From Leptospira koniambonensis (lineage in GTDB: Bacteria > Spirochaetota > Leptospiria > Leptospirales > Leptospiraceae): a stretch of DNA of 64,000 nucleotides. This document shows, piece by piece, positions 1 through 8,032 of the stretch. The stretch is taken from NCBI RefSeq assembly GCF_004769555.1, contig NZ_RQFY01000001.1:558001-622000 (forward strand), in the 5' to 3' direction. Position 1 is the stretch's first letter; each line of letters begins with the position of its first letter. The notes under the pieces are model-generated. The model was not told the origin of the DNA. It was given only the letters and a program-made list of their open reading frames with translations, and made no database searches. Position numbers and translations under genes: made by a program.

Positions 1-763
1 TGGAACAATAGGGTCCACTTTCGGATATTCAGATGTAATTTGGAACGGAAGTAAATATGTAACTGCATTCGAATTTCATGATAATGATACGGATGATGCT
101 CCTAATAATTACTTATCAGTATATAGTTTTACAAATGGTGCTGCAACTCAAGTAAATCAATTGTTCTTATCTTCCGGAAGCGGTTCCACTGGAGCAATCT
201 TCCCGGTAAGTTCCGCAGGTGCGGCTTATCCAAAATTTGTAAGAACGTCTTCAGATGTATGGCTTTTTTATAATAGATCCAATATGGGCACTGTAGACAA
301 CACAATTGATTCCAGCTTAATGGAATGGAGAAATTTATCCGGAGTTCCTACTCAAATCAGAAGGGACACAGTCCCGAATGGCTGTAATCCAAACGGCACA
401 GGTTTCCAAACCTATGTACCTTCTCCAGGAAATATAGGCTCAAGAGTTTTGCTAGGCTATGATCTTAGATGTACCCAAAGCGGTTCCTCATTCTTTGATG
501 TATATCATGGACCTTTAAATTCAACGAGCGGTGCTTTAGGAACTATTACAAATTATTCCGGAAGTATGCTTGGCATGAACATTACAATGGGAAGTTCCAC
601 TACTTGCAGAACTTCCAGATGTTATACTAGTGCAGGCGCATTAGGAGACGGAGTTTATATTTTCGATCCTAATTTTGATGGAAGCACTCATACGTTCTAC
701 CCGATCAAAATCTCTTCTCCAGGGAATTCTGTGGATTTTCCAGCCCAGACTTCCATCCAGTAA
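1..763 (+). CDS. Exported hypothetical protein, 5' end outside window
   Basis: The reading frame is open from base 2 to the stop at 763, so the gene begins before the window and only its C-terminal ~253 residues are seen. The visible part is rich in Ser, Gly, Thr and Asn, has several Cys, and shows repeated short strands such as SDVIWNGSKYV and SDVWLFYNRS. That pattern resembles beta-propeller or sialidase-like secreted proteins, but I recognise no definite family. The TTG at 161 is an internal codon, not a start. The next gene begins 27 bases downstream on the same strand and is also exported, so the two may be co-transcribed. The location outside the cytoplasm is inferred from composition and neighbour, because the signal peptide is out of view. 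Confidence 0.7.
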   Translation, partial: GTIGSTFGYSDVIWNGSKYVTAFEFHDNDTDDAPNNYLSVYSFTNGAATQVNQLFLSSGSGSTGAIFPVSSAGAAYPKFVRTSSDVWLFYNRSNMGTVDNTIDSSLMEWRNLSGVPTQIRRDTVPNGCNPNGTGFQTYVPSPGNIGSRVLLGYDLRCTQSGSSFFDVYHGPLNSTSGALGTITNYSGSMLGMNITMGSSTTCRTSRCYTSAGALGDGVYIFDPNFDGSTHTFYPIKISSPGNSVDFPAQTSIQ

Positions 764-790
764 ACTTCAACCGGACCCTAGTTAAGAAAA

Positions 791-3208
791 ATGAAATATT
801 ACTCTTACAGGGTCCTATTTTTTTTCTTCTTCTTTTTATCAAATATTTATTGCTATAAACCACCACAAGCATCTACACTTTTAGATCTTTTCAGCCTAAA
901 AACAGATCTGGATGCATTCAATACTCCGATCAAAGTTTTTGTCCAAGTTTCAGGCTTAAGTTCAGGAACTCTTACTGTTTCCAATCTATTGGGAGAAACC
1001 TTAGATTTTCCGAGTAATGGGACTCAACAATTCCCTACTCTTGTTAGAATAGGAAAGGAATATTCAGTTTCTATAATAGGAATATCTGGAGCTTCTTCTC
1101 AACAGGAATGTAAGATCAGCAATTCAGAAGGACCGATCCTATATCCAAAGACTGTAATTTTCATAAGTTGTGGAAAAATATTCTATGATCTATCCGTAAA
1201 AGTGATAGGTCTGGATCCTTCTGTTGCAGGGACTTCTCCCTTAGTTTTGCAGAATCAGTCTGACAAAATTACTTTTGCTGCGGATGGGACAAAAACATTC
1301 GCACATAAGGTGGGAGATTCTGCGAATTATTCTGTTAGTTTCATTTCTATTCCGACAGGACATTCTTGTAGTTTTATTCCAAACGGATCGGAAACCGGGA
1401 ACATGTCTGGAGCACCTCTCACATTACTACTGGATTGTATTTCCGTTTTAGAAATTTTTCCTAAATCTAAGATACTCACTCCGAATGGAAATATTTCTAT
1501 TAAACTATCCTTTCACGGAGTGGACCCGGGAAGCTGCAGTTTCGATCCAATCACTATTGCTGGAAAAAATAATGTGGCTTCTCTAGGAAATCCGCCTAGT
1601 ATTACTTATCCTTCCGCACCTAGTGATCATACGATTGTAATCACTCCGAATTCTCCAGACAAATGGGGACCTCCTGGAAATTCTTTCTTTGAATTAGTCG
1701 GGTGTACTGCAAAAAGTTTACCCGTCCAAAATGGAAATCCAATCCATTACGATTTTGTAACTTCTTCCAATATTCGTTTGGTAGATGAAAGTAATGGAAT
1801 AGATGATCCAGGATGCGGAACAGGTTCTGGCCCGAGCGCTTTCTGCAGAAGTATAGAAAAAGGTGTCCAAGAATGTGATTTAAGCGGATCTATCTGCTCT
1901 GTTTTTGTTGCAGAAGGAAGTTATACTCCTCTTTCCCAAATTTTCTTAGGTGGAACTACTTCCTTATTCGGTGGATTTGCTTCAGGTTTTCCGGATCTGG
2001 ATTCGGACCCAAATATTCATCCTACAAGAATTATAGATGATTCACTTTCCAGTTGTGGGACTTCCTTCACAAATTTTTGTAATACAATTTTGATCTCTAC
2101 TACTTCTTTAAGTTTGCCCACTACAAACCTTTCAGTGAGTGGATTCCAAATACAAATGAATCAAATTGGGGATTATTCTACTGGGATCCAAGTTTTAAAC
2201 TCAAGGACCAATCTAGGACAGATCATTATTTCTAAAAATATGGTCTTTGGAAATGAAACAAACTCAAATGGTTTCGGCATTCGGGCGGGATTAGTTATCA
2301 ATCTATCGGATAATGTTATAGTGACAGAAAATTGGTTGAGAGGAGGTTCAGGAAGATCTCATTCAATAGGAGCAATGTTAGAAGGAGCCGGTTCAGCCGC
2401 ACAACCTATCATACTTTCCAGGAATATTTTAGATGGACTGGTTAGTATAGAACCTGCAGGATTCAGTGCAGGAATTTGGATTGAAACAGGGATTTTCGAA
2501 GGTGCGATCATTTCTGAAAACAAGATCAATGCGTATCAATATTTAAATCCAAGTTTAATTTCTGAAAATTCCTATGGGATCGTTTTTACGGATGCAGTAG
2601 ATTCTAGTAATATTATAAATAATGATATTTATATAGGTAATTCTACAAATTCTTCTCTTGGAAAATCTACAGGGATATTTACTCAGGCAGGATTCGGAGT
2701 TCATAAAATTCTAAATAACCAAATTTTCTCCAGAAATTTATCCGCAAATAGCGCTGGGATTATTTTTGGAAGTCCTCCTGAGACACCTTCCATCATAAGA
2801 GGAAATAATTATTTTGTAAGTGTTCCAGTGGTCATAGGTTTCGACCAATATATCTTCTGCGGAACAACATTAAACCAAGAAGATTGTGCTCATCCAATTT
2901 CTGGACAATCCGTAGGAGATTTTTCGAATAGTTACGGTGCAGATCCTAAATTTGTAGATACAATAGATATAGAAAAAATTTGGAATTTTAATCTTCCTTT
3001 TGGAATTCCATCATCTGCAAATTCTCCATGTTCTTCTCTTTTTGGTGGAGTGGATCTAAATACTATTACACTTCCGATCACAGCAATCCCATTTATTCAA
3101 ATTGATTTTTATGGAAGTCCAAGGACAAATTCTAACAGCCCATTTACTCCTCCGGGAGCTGGTGCCATTTCGATTGGCGCAATAGAATCAGATGCAAATT
3201 GTTTTTAA
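791..3208 (+). CDS. Putative lipoprotein with parallel beta-helix region
   Basis: This 805-residue protein has a short N-terminal hydrophobic segment containing six consecutive Phe, ending at Cys in SNIYC, which could be a loose spirochaete lipobox (residues ~17-21). Residues ~45-250 look like two or three Ig/bacterial-repeat-like strands with Cys pairs. From ~330 onward there is a motif resembling the start of DUF1565/pectate-lyase-like proteins (NGIDDPGCG, then FCRSIEKG, VFVAEGSYTP), followed by many short strands with Asn ladders (SENKINAYQY, NNDIYIGNST). That is typical of a right-handed beta-helix. The function is unknown; surface exposure or polysaccharide binding is an inference. It follows the previous exported gene by 27 bases. 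The 5' coding end contains a run of eight T (818-825) plus CTT repeats. Confidence 0.75.
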   Translation: MKYYSYRVLFFFFFFLSNIYCYKPPQASTLLDLFSLKTDLDAFNTPIKVFVQVSGLSSGTLTVSNLLGETLDFPSNGTQQFPTLVRIGKEYSVSIIGISGASSQQECKISNSEGPILYPKTVIFISCGKIFYDLSVKVIGLDPSVAGTSPLVLQNQSDKITFAADGTKTFAHKVGDSANYSVSFISIPTGHSCSFIPNGSETGNMSGAPLTLLLDCISVLEIFPKSKILTPNGNISIKLSFHGVDPGSCSFDPITIAGKNNVASLGNPPSITYPSAPSDHTIVITPNSPDKWGPPGNSFFELVGCTAKSLPVQNGNPIHYDFVTSSNIRLVDESNGIDDPGCGTGSGPSAFCRSIEKGVQECDLSGSICSVFVAEGSYTPLSQIFLGGTTSLFGGFASGFPDLDSDPNIHPTRIIDDSLSSCGTSFTNFCNTILISTTSLSLPTTNLSVSGFQIQMNQIGDYSTGIQVLNSRTNLGQIIISKNMVFGNETNSNGFGIRAGLVINLSDNVIVTENWLRGGSGRSHSIGAMLEGAGSAAQPIILSRNILDGLVSIEPAGFSAGIWIETGIFEGAIISENKINAYQYLNPSLISENSYGIVFTDAVDSSNIINNDIYIGNSTNSSLGKSTGIFTQAGFGVHKILNNQIFSRNLSANSAGIIFGSPPETPSIIRGNNYFVSVPVVIGFDQYIFCGTTLNQEDCAHPISGQSVGDFSNSYGADPKFVDTIDIEKIWNFNLPFGIPSSANSPCSSLFGGVDLNTITLPITAIPFIQIDFYGSPRTNSNSPFTPPGAGAISIGAIESDANCF

Positions 3209-3245
3209 GGCTTGATCGATCCTTATCTGAGCTTTCCATGGAAGT

Positions 3246-3764
3246 ATGTCAGACATTTCGATTTACGAAATCACAGTAACACAAGTAATCAAAAACCTAG
3301 AGCTCCTAAAACGATTTATAGATAAGGGCAAAAGTTTCGCCGAATCCAAAAAGATCGATATAGATGTTTTGTTAAATTCAAGACTCGCTCCGGATCAGTA
3401 TAATTTCATCCGCCAGATCCAATTGGCCTGCGATACTGCAAAATTAGGAGCAGCCCGCTTAACCGGAAAACAATTCCAAACTCATGATGATCAGGAAAAA
3501 ACTCTTTCTGAAATAACCGACAGGATCGATTCGGTCGTTGGAATTCTGAAAGGCCTGAAACCAGAAGATTATAAAGAAGCTTCTGATCGGACAATTTCTC
3601 TACCTCGTTGGGAAGGCAAATCCCTGACCGGAAAAGAATATGCTCTTCATCATATGATCCCAAACTTCTTCTTTCATATCGTAACTGCTTATGATATTCT
3701 CAGACATAACGGAGTCGAACTCGGTAAGAAAGATTATCTGGGAGATTTTCCTTTTAAATCATAG
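3246..3764 (+). CDS. DUF1993 family protein (DinB-like fold)
   Basis: This 172-residue soluble protein matches the DUF1993 family by overall pattern: an N-terminal YEITVTQVIKNLELLKRFIDK helix, the middle LAPDQYNFIRQIQLACDTAK segment, and a C-terminal LHHMIPNFFFHIVTAYDILRHNG helix with conserved His. Members have a four-helix DinB-like fold and occur in many bacteria and fungi. No enzymatic activity is established, so none is assigned. The ATG at 3246 follows a TGGAAGT that can serve as a ribosome binding site. It lies 37 bases after the beta-helix gene. A GC-rich intergenic element follows it. Confidence 0.8.
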   Translation: MSDISIYEITVTQVIKNLELLKRFIDKGKSFAESKKIDIDVLLNSRLAPDQYNFIRQIQLACDTAKLGAARLTGKQFQTHDDQEKTLSEITDRIDSVVGILKGLKPEDYKEASDRTISLPRWEGKSLTGKEYALHHMIPNFFFHIVTAYDILRHNGVELGKKDYLGDFPFKS

Positions 3765-3783
3765 ATTTCAATTTTTGAAAGTT

Positions 3784-3925
3784 TGGGCGCCTGCCGCTTC
3801 GCGGCACCGGACTCTCCGCTCCAATCAGCGGTTCGCCATAAACGGCGCACCACCGGATTTCCGCTTCGATTCCTGGCGTAAGCTGCAATAATCTCACGCA
3901 GAGCCGCGAAGACGCAGAGATCTGC
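3784..3925. repeat. GC-rich intergenic repeat-like element
   Basis: This intergenic stretch is markedly richer in G+C than its surroundings and does not look coding. It contains a perfect hairpin TGCCGC-TTC-GCGGCA near the left end, several GGCGC/GCGCC words, and at 3892-3920 a direct-repeat-like tract with CGCAGAG twice around CCGCGAAGA. Similar CGCAGAG-rich tracts recur between genes in many bacterial genomes; that is from memory and was not searched here. I interpret it as a decayed member of a dispersed intergenic repeat family. Only one copy is present in this window. Confidence 0.5.
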
Positions 3926-3980
3926 AAATGTAGTAACTTCGACATTTCTCAACTTTTTTCCCCAAATCTCCACTTTTTAT

Positions 3981-4004
3981 AAACTTAGGTATTTACCTAA
4001 GTTT
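3981..4004. promoter_or_regulatory. Palindromic operator 1 of the ArsR/AHSA1 operon
   Basis: The sequence has two perfect 11-base arms, AAACTTAGGTA and TACCTAAGTTT, separated by TT. It lies 24 bases before the GTG start of the adjacent ArsR-type regulator. ArsR-family repressors usually bind such palindromes in their own promoters, so this is probably an autoregulatory site. Confidence 0.75.
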
Positions 4005-4018
4005 ATTCTTATGCTATA

Positions 4019-4036
4019 GTTAGGTAGGTGCCTAAG
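4019..4036. promoter_or_regulatory. Palindromic operator 2 overlapping the ArsR start codon
   Basis: TTAGG and CCTAA half-sites are separated by six bases, the same spacing as the TTAGG/CCTAA core of the upstream palindrome. This second, weaker copy spans the GTG start codon at 4028. Its centre is 35 bases from the centre of the first site. Binding here would block initiation of transcription or early elongation. Confidence 0.65.
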
Positions 4037-4375
4037 TATAGTAACAGTCTGGATAATCTGTTCCACGCTCTCGGAGACCCTACAAGAAGGTCCATTTTAG
4101 AACGTTTGAGCATGGGATCAGCAAGCGTAGGAGAACTGGCGGAGCCATTCCATATGGCCCTTCCATCTCTAATGCAACATCTTGGTGTGTTGGAAGATTG
4201 TTCTTTGGTTCGGTCCCAAAAAGTGGGTCGAGTACGAATTTATAACCTTACCCAGGACAGCATGAAAACAGGAGAAGACTGGTTCGTCAGACAACGCACC
4301 CATTGGGACAAAAGGTTAGATCAACTGGACAGTTACTTACTTGAAATGAAGGAGAAAGAAAATGGCAAAAACTAA
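4028..4375 (+). CDS. ArsR-family (winged-helix) transcriptional regulator
   Basis: This 115-residue protein has the compact ArsR fold: residues ~8-20 [20 protein letters not shown], then the HTH around [24 protein letters not shown], and a wing at [11 protein letters not shown]. No Cys-based metal site is visible, so it belongs to the non-metal subgroup that typically controls an adjacent AHSA1 gene. The start is GTG at 4028; the frame has no ATG nearby and the operator overlaps this codon. It overlaps the next gene by 14 bases, indicating translational coupling. It is paralogous in arrangement to the ArsR/AHSA1 pair at 18.5-19.2 kb but has a different operator sequence. Confidence 0.88.
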   Translation: MPKYSNSLDNLFHALGDPTRRSILERLSMGSASVGELAEPFHMALPSLMQHLGVLEDCSLVRSQKVGRVRIYNLTQDSMKTGEDWFVRQRTHWDKRLDQLDSYLLEMKEKENGKN

Positions 4376-4850
4376 TTATTACCAACCGGACCCAAAAACA
4401 GATTTAGTTCTTGAGAGGATCGTAGATGTTCCTACAGAACTAGTTTGGAAAGCATGGACCACTCCGGAACATATCTTGAAATGGTTTACCCCTGCCCCTT
4501 GGAAAACTATTGATTGTGAGATCGATCTTAAGCCTGGCGGGATCTTCCGCACAACAATGTTGTCTCCAGAAGGACAAGAGTTCCCCAATAGCGGATGTTT
4601 TTTAGACATCGTTGAAAATGAAAGACTTGTATTCACTGATATTTTCGAACCAGGTTTTAAACCCACTGAAAGTGGCGGATTTTTTACTGCGATACTTACA
4701 TTAGAAAAACATGGTAATGGAACTAAGTATCATGTTCTTGCTCGTCATAAAGACGAAGAGACTAGAAAAAAACATGAAGATATGGGTTTCCACGACGGTT
4801 GGAACGCAGCTCTAGACCAATTAGTAGAACTCATGAAAGCGGTTCGTTAA
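4362..4850 (+). CDS. SRPBCC/AHSA1 domain protein
   Basis: This 162-residue protein has the AHSA1 (activator of Hsp90 ATPase homologue 1-like) pattern: an early [20 protein letters not shown] helix-loop, GGIFRTTM, and a C-terminal helix around [16 protein letters not shown]. The fold forms a hydrophobic pocket that binds small ligands; the ligand is not predictable. It is co-transcribed with the upstream ArsR gene (14-base overlap). Many bacteria pair an ArsR regulator with one or more AHSA1 proteins of unknown role. A convergent terminator follows at 4860-4915. Confidence 0.88.
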   Translation: MAKTNYYQPDPKTDLVLERIVDVPTELVWKAWTTPEHILKWFTPAPWKTIDCEIDLKPGGIFRTTMLSPEGQEFPNSGCFLDIVENERLVFTDIFEPGFKPTESGGFFTAILTLEKHGNGTKYHVLARHKDEETRKKHEDMGFHDGWNAALDQLVELMKAVR

Positions 4851-4859
4851 TAATTAAAT

Positions 4860-4915
4860 AAAGACTATCATCTAAAATCGGGAGAGGTAAATCTTCCGGT
4901 TTTTAGTTGGTCTTT
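4860..4915. terminator. Bidirectional hairpin terminator between convergent genes
   Basis: Nested inverted repeats are present: outer AAAGAC (4860-4865) with GTCTTT (4910-4915), and inner CTAAAA-CGG (4872-4881) with CCG-TTTTTAG (4896-4906). It lies between the AHSA1 gene on + and the cytochrome gene on -, and T/A-rich flanks on both sides fit use in both directions. Confidence 0.65.
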
Positions 4916-4923
4916 CTTCGATC

Positions 4924-5391
4924 CTAAAATGCGATTTTATACGTAGCGTGACATCTAACACAATTTTGAGTGAGTTTATCTAATTCTTTTAGAATCAATT
5001 TTGTATCTTTCTTTTGTCTTAGATCTTCTGCGATCTTATCGAATTGGCCATGAGTGCCAAATCCCAATTGTTTGAATTCGATCGGTAATTTTAGAAGGAT
5101 CGTCTTTTCCTCATCTTCCAGTTTTTTTACCATCTCCATTCCGCTCGCAGAAGCTGCTAATTCTGCCCTTCTATAATCATCCTCTGCTAATGCAGAAACA
5201 ATCCCGTTTACGGAAGTAAGCAATCCCCTCATCTCAGTTAAAACTAAATTTTTTTCTTGAGGATTTAAGTGGATCGCAATCCTTCCGTCTATCGACTCTG
5301 AAACATTTCCGGAGAAGAAAAAATACAGAAAAACAGAGGCAGAGATTGCCCATAACACAAAAGAGATCAATCCTAAAGGAATTTTTTTCAC
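4924..5391 (-). CDS. Cytochrome c'-like haem protein
   Basis: This 155-residue protein has one N-terminal membrane segment or uncleaved signal (residues ~6-26), a helical middle, and a single haem c motif CVRCH near the C-terminus followed by ATYK. A C-terminal CxxCH followed by a Tyr-basic pair is the signature of the cytochrome c'/c-556 four-helix family, whose members bind or sense NO. It lies 56 bases downstream of norD on the same strand, so it is probably the last gene of the nitric oxide reductase operon. A role in NO binding or electron delivery to NorC is inferred from family and context. Confidence 0.75.
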   Translation of the reverse strand: MKKIPLGLISFVLWAISASVFLYFFFSGNVSESIDGRIAIHLNPQEKNLVLTEMRGLLTSVNGIVSALAEDDYRRAELAASASGMEMVKKLEDEEKTILLKLPIEFKQLGFGTHGQFDKIAEDLRQKKDTKLILKELDKLTQNCVRCHATYKIAF

Positions 5392-5447
5392 AATTTACTC
5401 CAGTCTATATATAAATTTTTCCTAATACAATAAAAGATTTTCCAGGC

Positions 5448-7226
5448 TTAACGGATTAGTTTAATAAAAAAATCAGTAAGAGCTTCTGGTAATTCTTTTG
5501 GATTTGGCAGGATCCTGTAAGATTCTTTCCCGATCATAGCGGGAAGATATTGTTTCGCACTTTTATCTATTGCAAGTGCAAACACTCCCACGTTCGATCT
5601 TTCACATTCTTTGATCGCTTTTTTGACATCTTCTATTCCATATTTCCCTTCGTAACGATCATAATCATTCGGCTTGCCATCCGTCAGAAGAAGTATCCAA
5701 CGTTTTTGGCTCTTCTCCTCTTGCATCAAAGAAAGAGAATGCCTGATCGCGGGTCCTATTCTTGTATATCCTTTTGCTTCCATGAGTCCGATCTTGTCTC
5801 TGGATCTTTCCCAAGGTTCATCAAATCTTTTAATATTAGAATAATCGCAATGGTTTCTGGTATTTGAATAAAATGAATCTATCCTAAAACGATCCCCAAA
5901 TTCAGAACAGATCTGCCCGAATAATACTAAAGATGTTTTTTCCACATCTAAGATCCTTTGGTTATCCACATAAGAATCCGTAGACAAACTCATATCAGCA
6001 AGTAGAAGTATAGAAACTTCCCTTAGTCTCTTTTTATCTGATAAATATACATTTTCACTAGGAGTTTGTCCACAAGACAGATCCGAAAAATATTGTAGAG
6101 CTGCATCCAGATCCAAATCTTCTCCGTAAGGTTGTTTTTTGAGAGAAGTTTTAAGATTAAAGAATCGATTCATCCTAGATCGAAGTGAATTTAATGTCCT
6201 GCAATTTTCCTCTAAGATTTTTTGAGTAAATCCGTAATTGCCATCTGGAAATCTTTTAGGAAATACCTTACAATGATCTTTTCTATATATCCTTTTTTTA
6301 AAGTCCCATTCATCGTAAGAAATTGGATCTTCTTCTGAACGATCATTATCTACTTCTCCTGCAAATAATCCGGAGAAAAAATCAGTCCTAAAAATAGAAT
6401 GTGTAGGCTCATTGGAACGAACTGTATGCCTAAGATCCAATTCTCGGATCGCCTCTTCTTGTTCCGATAAAGTATCGGATCCATCAAAGTCTCGCCAATT
6501 TCCTTGGAATTCTTCTGCAGTTTCTACCTTTTCGAATTGATGTATTAAAGTATAATCTTCTTGTGATTTCAGATCCGCTTGGATTGTTTCTATTCTTTCC
6601 CGAGCAATACCTTCTAATTCTGTTTCAATCTTATCATTTTCATTCTTTTGGGAATATAATTCTTGAGAAGAGATAGAACTTTTGAGTTTAGATAAATAAG
6701 AAGACATCCAAATTCCATGCAGCATAGAAAGATCCTCAGAAATGTTCTTATTTTTTATTTTAGATTTTTGGAATTCTCTCTCATTTTCTATTACAGATCT
6801 AAAAAGAAGTTTTGCATCTGGATAATTTTTTCCCAAGCTTGCGAGAACCTGAGGATATGTGCGCTCCGCAGCTTTTAAGGATTGTTCCCTGCTCTTATTT
6901 TCTCCCTTTTTCCAGCAGAACCCTAATCTTCTTTGTTCAGTAATATAAAGTATTCTGAATATATAAAATTGAATATTGGCGTCAATATCCGGTCCATTCG
7001 AATAGAATGGAGGCAAAAAGTAGATTTGGTCCTGGAATCCTCCTTCTTTTTCCGCAGGGAATATTTCTATATTTTCTCCCGTTAAGGATTTTGCCAAAAG
7101 TAAGATTCTCGGCTTAAGTTCTGATAGTTTTACTATTTTATCTTTTAAGGATGGATCTTTTTTATAAGAGAAAATTTCTCTTACAGTATTATAGGTTTTT
7201 TTGAATACAAATTCTTCCCAACCCAT
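5448..7226 (-). CDS. norD: Nitric oxide reductase accessory protein NorD (VWA domain)
   Basis: This 592-residue protein carries a C-terminal von Willebrand factor A domain (from about residue 405). The metal-site motif ADMSLST matches DxSxS, and a later LLTDGKPNDYD supplies the other conserved Asp region. The N-terminal ~400 residues are long, charged and family-specific. NorD works with the MoxR-type ATPase NorQ to activate the NorBC complex, probably by helping insert or assemble the non-haem iron site. The start ATG is one base after the norQ stop, so the two are translationally coupled. The protein acts in the cytoplasm. Confidence 0.9.
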   Translation of the reverse strand: MGWEEFVFKKTYNTVREIFSYKKDPSLKDKIVKLSELKPRILLLAKSLTGENIEIFPAEKEGGFQDQIYFLPPFYSNGPDIDANIQFYIFRILYITEQRRLGFCWKKGENKSREQSLKAAERTYPQVLASLGKNYPDAKLLFRSVIENEREFQKSKIKNKNISEDLSMLHGIWMSSYLSKLKSSISSQELYSQKNENDKIETELEGIARERIETIQADLKSQEDYTLIHQFEKVETAEEFQGNWRDFDGSDTLSEQEEAIRELDLRHTVRSNEPTHSIFRTDFFSGLFAGEVDNDRSEEDPISYDEWDFKKRIYRKDHCKVFPKRFPDGNYGFTQKILEENCRTLNSLRSRMNRFFNLKTSLKKQPYGEDLDLDAALQYFSDLSCGQTPSENVYLSDKKRLREVSILLLADMSLSTDSYVDNQRILDVEKTSLVLFGQICSEFGDRFRIDSFYSNTRNHCDYSNIKRFDEPWERSRDKIGLMEAKGYTRIGPAIRHSLSLMQEEKSQKRWILLLTDGKPNDYDRYEGKYGIEDVKKAIKECERSNVGVFALAIDKSAKQYLPAMIGKESYRILPNPKELPEALTDFFIKLIR

Positions 7227-7227
7227 A

Positions 7228-8013
7228 TCAGATCATCAAAGAGACCAGATCTTTTAAAGAACGGATCGTTTCTGGATCATCACTTAATGGTTGTACAATT
7301 GCAACTTCACAAGACAAACGTGAAGGTAAACCTGTAGAAATTAATTTTGAAGCATCTACAAGTAATCTAGTGGAACAAGATTCTAATAATCCTAACTCCG
7401 TAAGATTTCGGATCTTTTCCGCAATTTTTACAAGTTTAGAAGCGACTAAAGAAGAAACTCCAGTTTCCTTACTCAATATCTCCGCTTCTGTTTCCTTATC
7501 CGGATAATCAAATTGAATAGATATAAATCTTTGCCTTGTAGAAGGTTTTAATTCCTTCCAACCTCTTTGGTAACCAGGATTATAAGAAGCTACTAAAACG
7601 AAAGAATCTGGAGCCTTTAAATTTTCATTCTTTCTATCTATAAAAATTTCTCTTCTATGATCCGTTAAAGGATGGATAGAAACAATAGTATCGGGTCTTG
7701 CTTCAGCAATTTCATCTATATATAATATTCCACCTGATCTTACACTTAAAGTCAAAGGTCCATCCTGCCAGACGGTTTCCGAACCTTGGATCAAAAATCT
7801 TCCCAGCAGATCTACTGCAGAAGTTTCCTCATGACAAGATACACTTGTCATTGGAAGACCTAATTTAGAAGCCATAAATTCTACAAATCGGGTTTTGCCA
7901 CAACCAGTAGGGCCTTTGAGCAAGATAGGAAGTTTATTCTTATACGCGTGTTCGAATATTTCTATTTCTTGCCCAATTGGTTTATAATAAGGAATGTCAG
8001 CTTGCGCTAACAT
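7228..8013 (-). CDS. norQ: Nitric oxide reductase activation ATPase NorQ (CbbQ/NirQ family)
   Basis: A MoxR-class AAA+ ATPase. The Walker A motif GPTGCGKT lies at residues ~34-41, the Walker B motif ILYIDEIAEARPD at ~95-107, and the sensor region near YNPGYQRGWKELKPSTRQRF matches CbbQ/NirQ/NorQ proteins. I chose the ATG at 8013 (261 residues, MLAQADIPYYKPIG). Family members begin close to the IPYYxPxG segment, and this start leaves a clean 19-base gap after the norB stop. The frame is open up to 8106, but starting there would overlap norB by 74 bases. NorQ hydrolyses ATP together with NorD to mature NorBC. Confidence 0.9.
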   Translation of the reverse strand: MLAQADIPYYKPIGQEIEIFEHAYKNKLPILLKGPTGCGKTRFVEFMASKLGLPMTSVSCHEETSAVDLLGRFLIQGSETVWQDGPLTLSVRSGGILYIDEIAEARPDTIVSIHPLTDHRREIFIDRKNENLKAPDSFVLVASYNPGYQRGWKELKPSTRQRFISIQFDYPDKETEAEILSKETGVSSLVASKLVKIAEKIRNLTELGLLESCSTRLLVDASKLISTGLPSRLSCEVAIVQPLSDDPETIRSLKDLVSLMI

Positions 8014-8032
8014 TCCATTTTTATGATCTATC

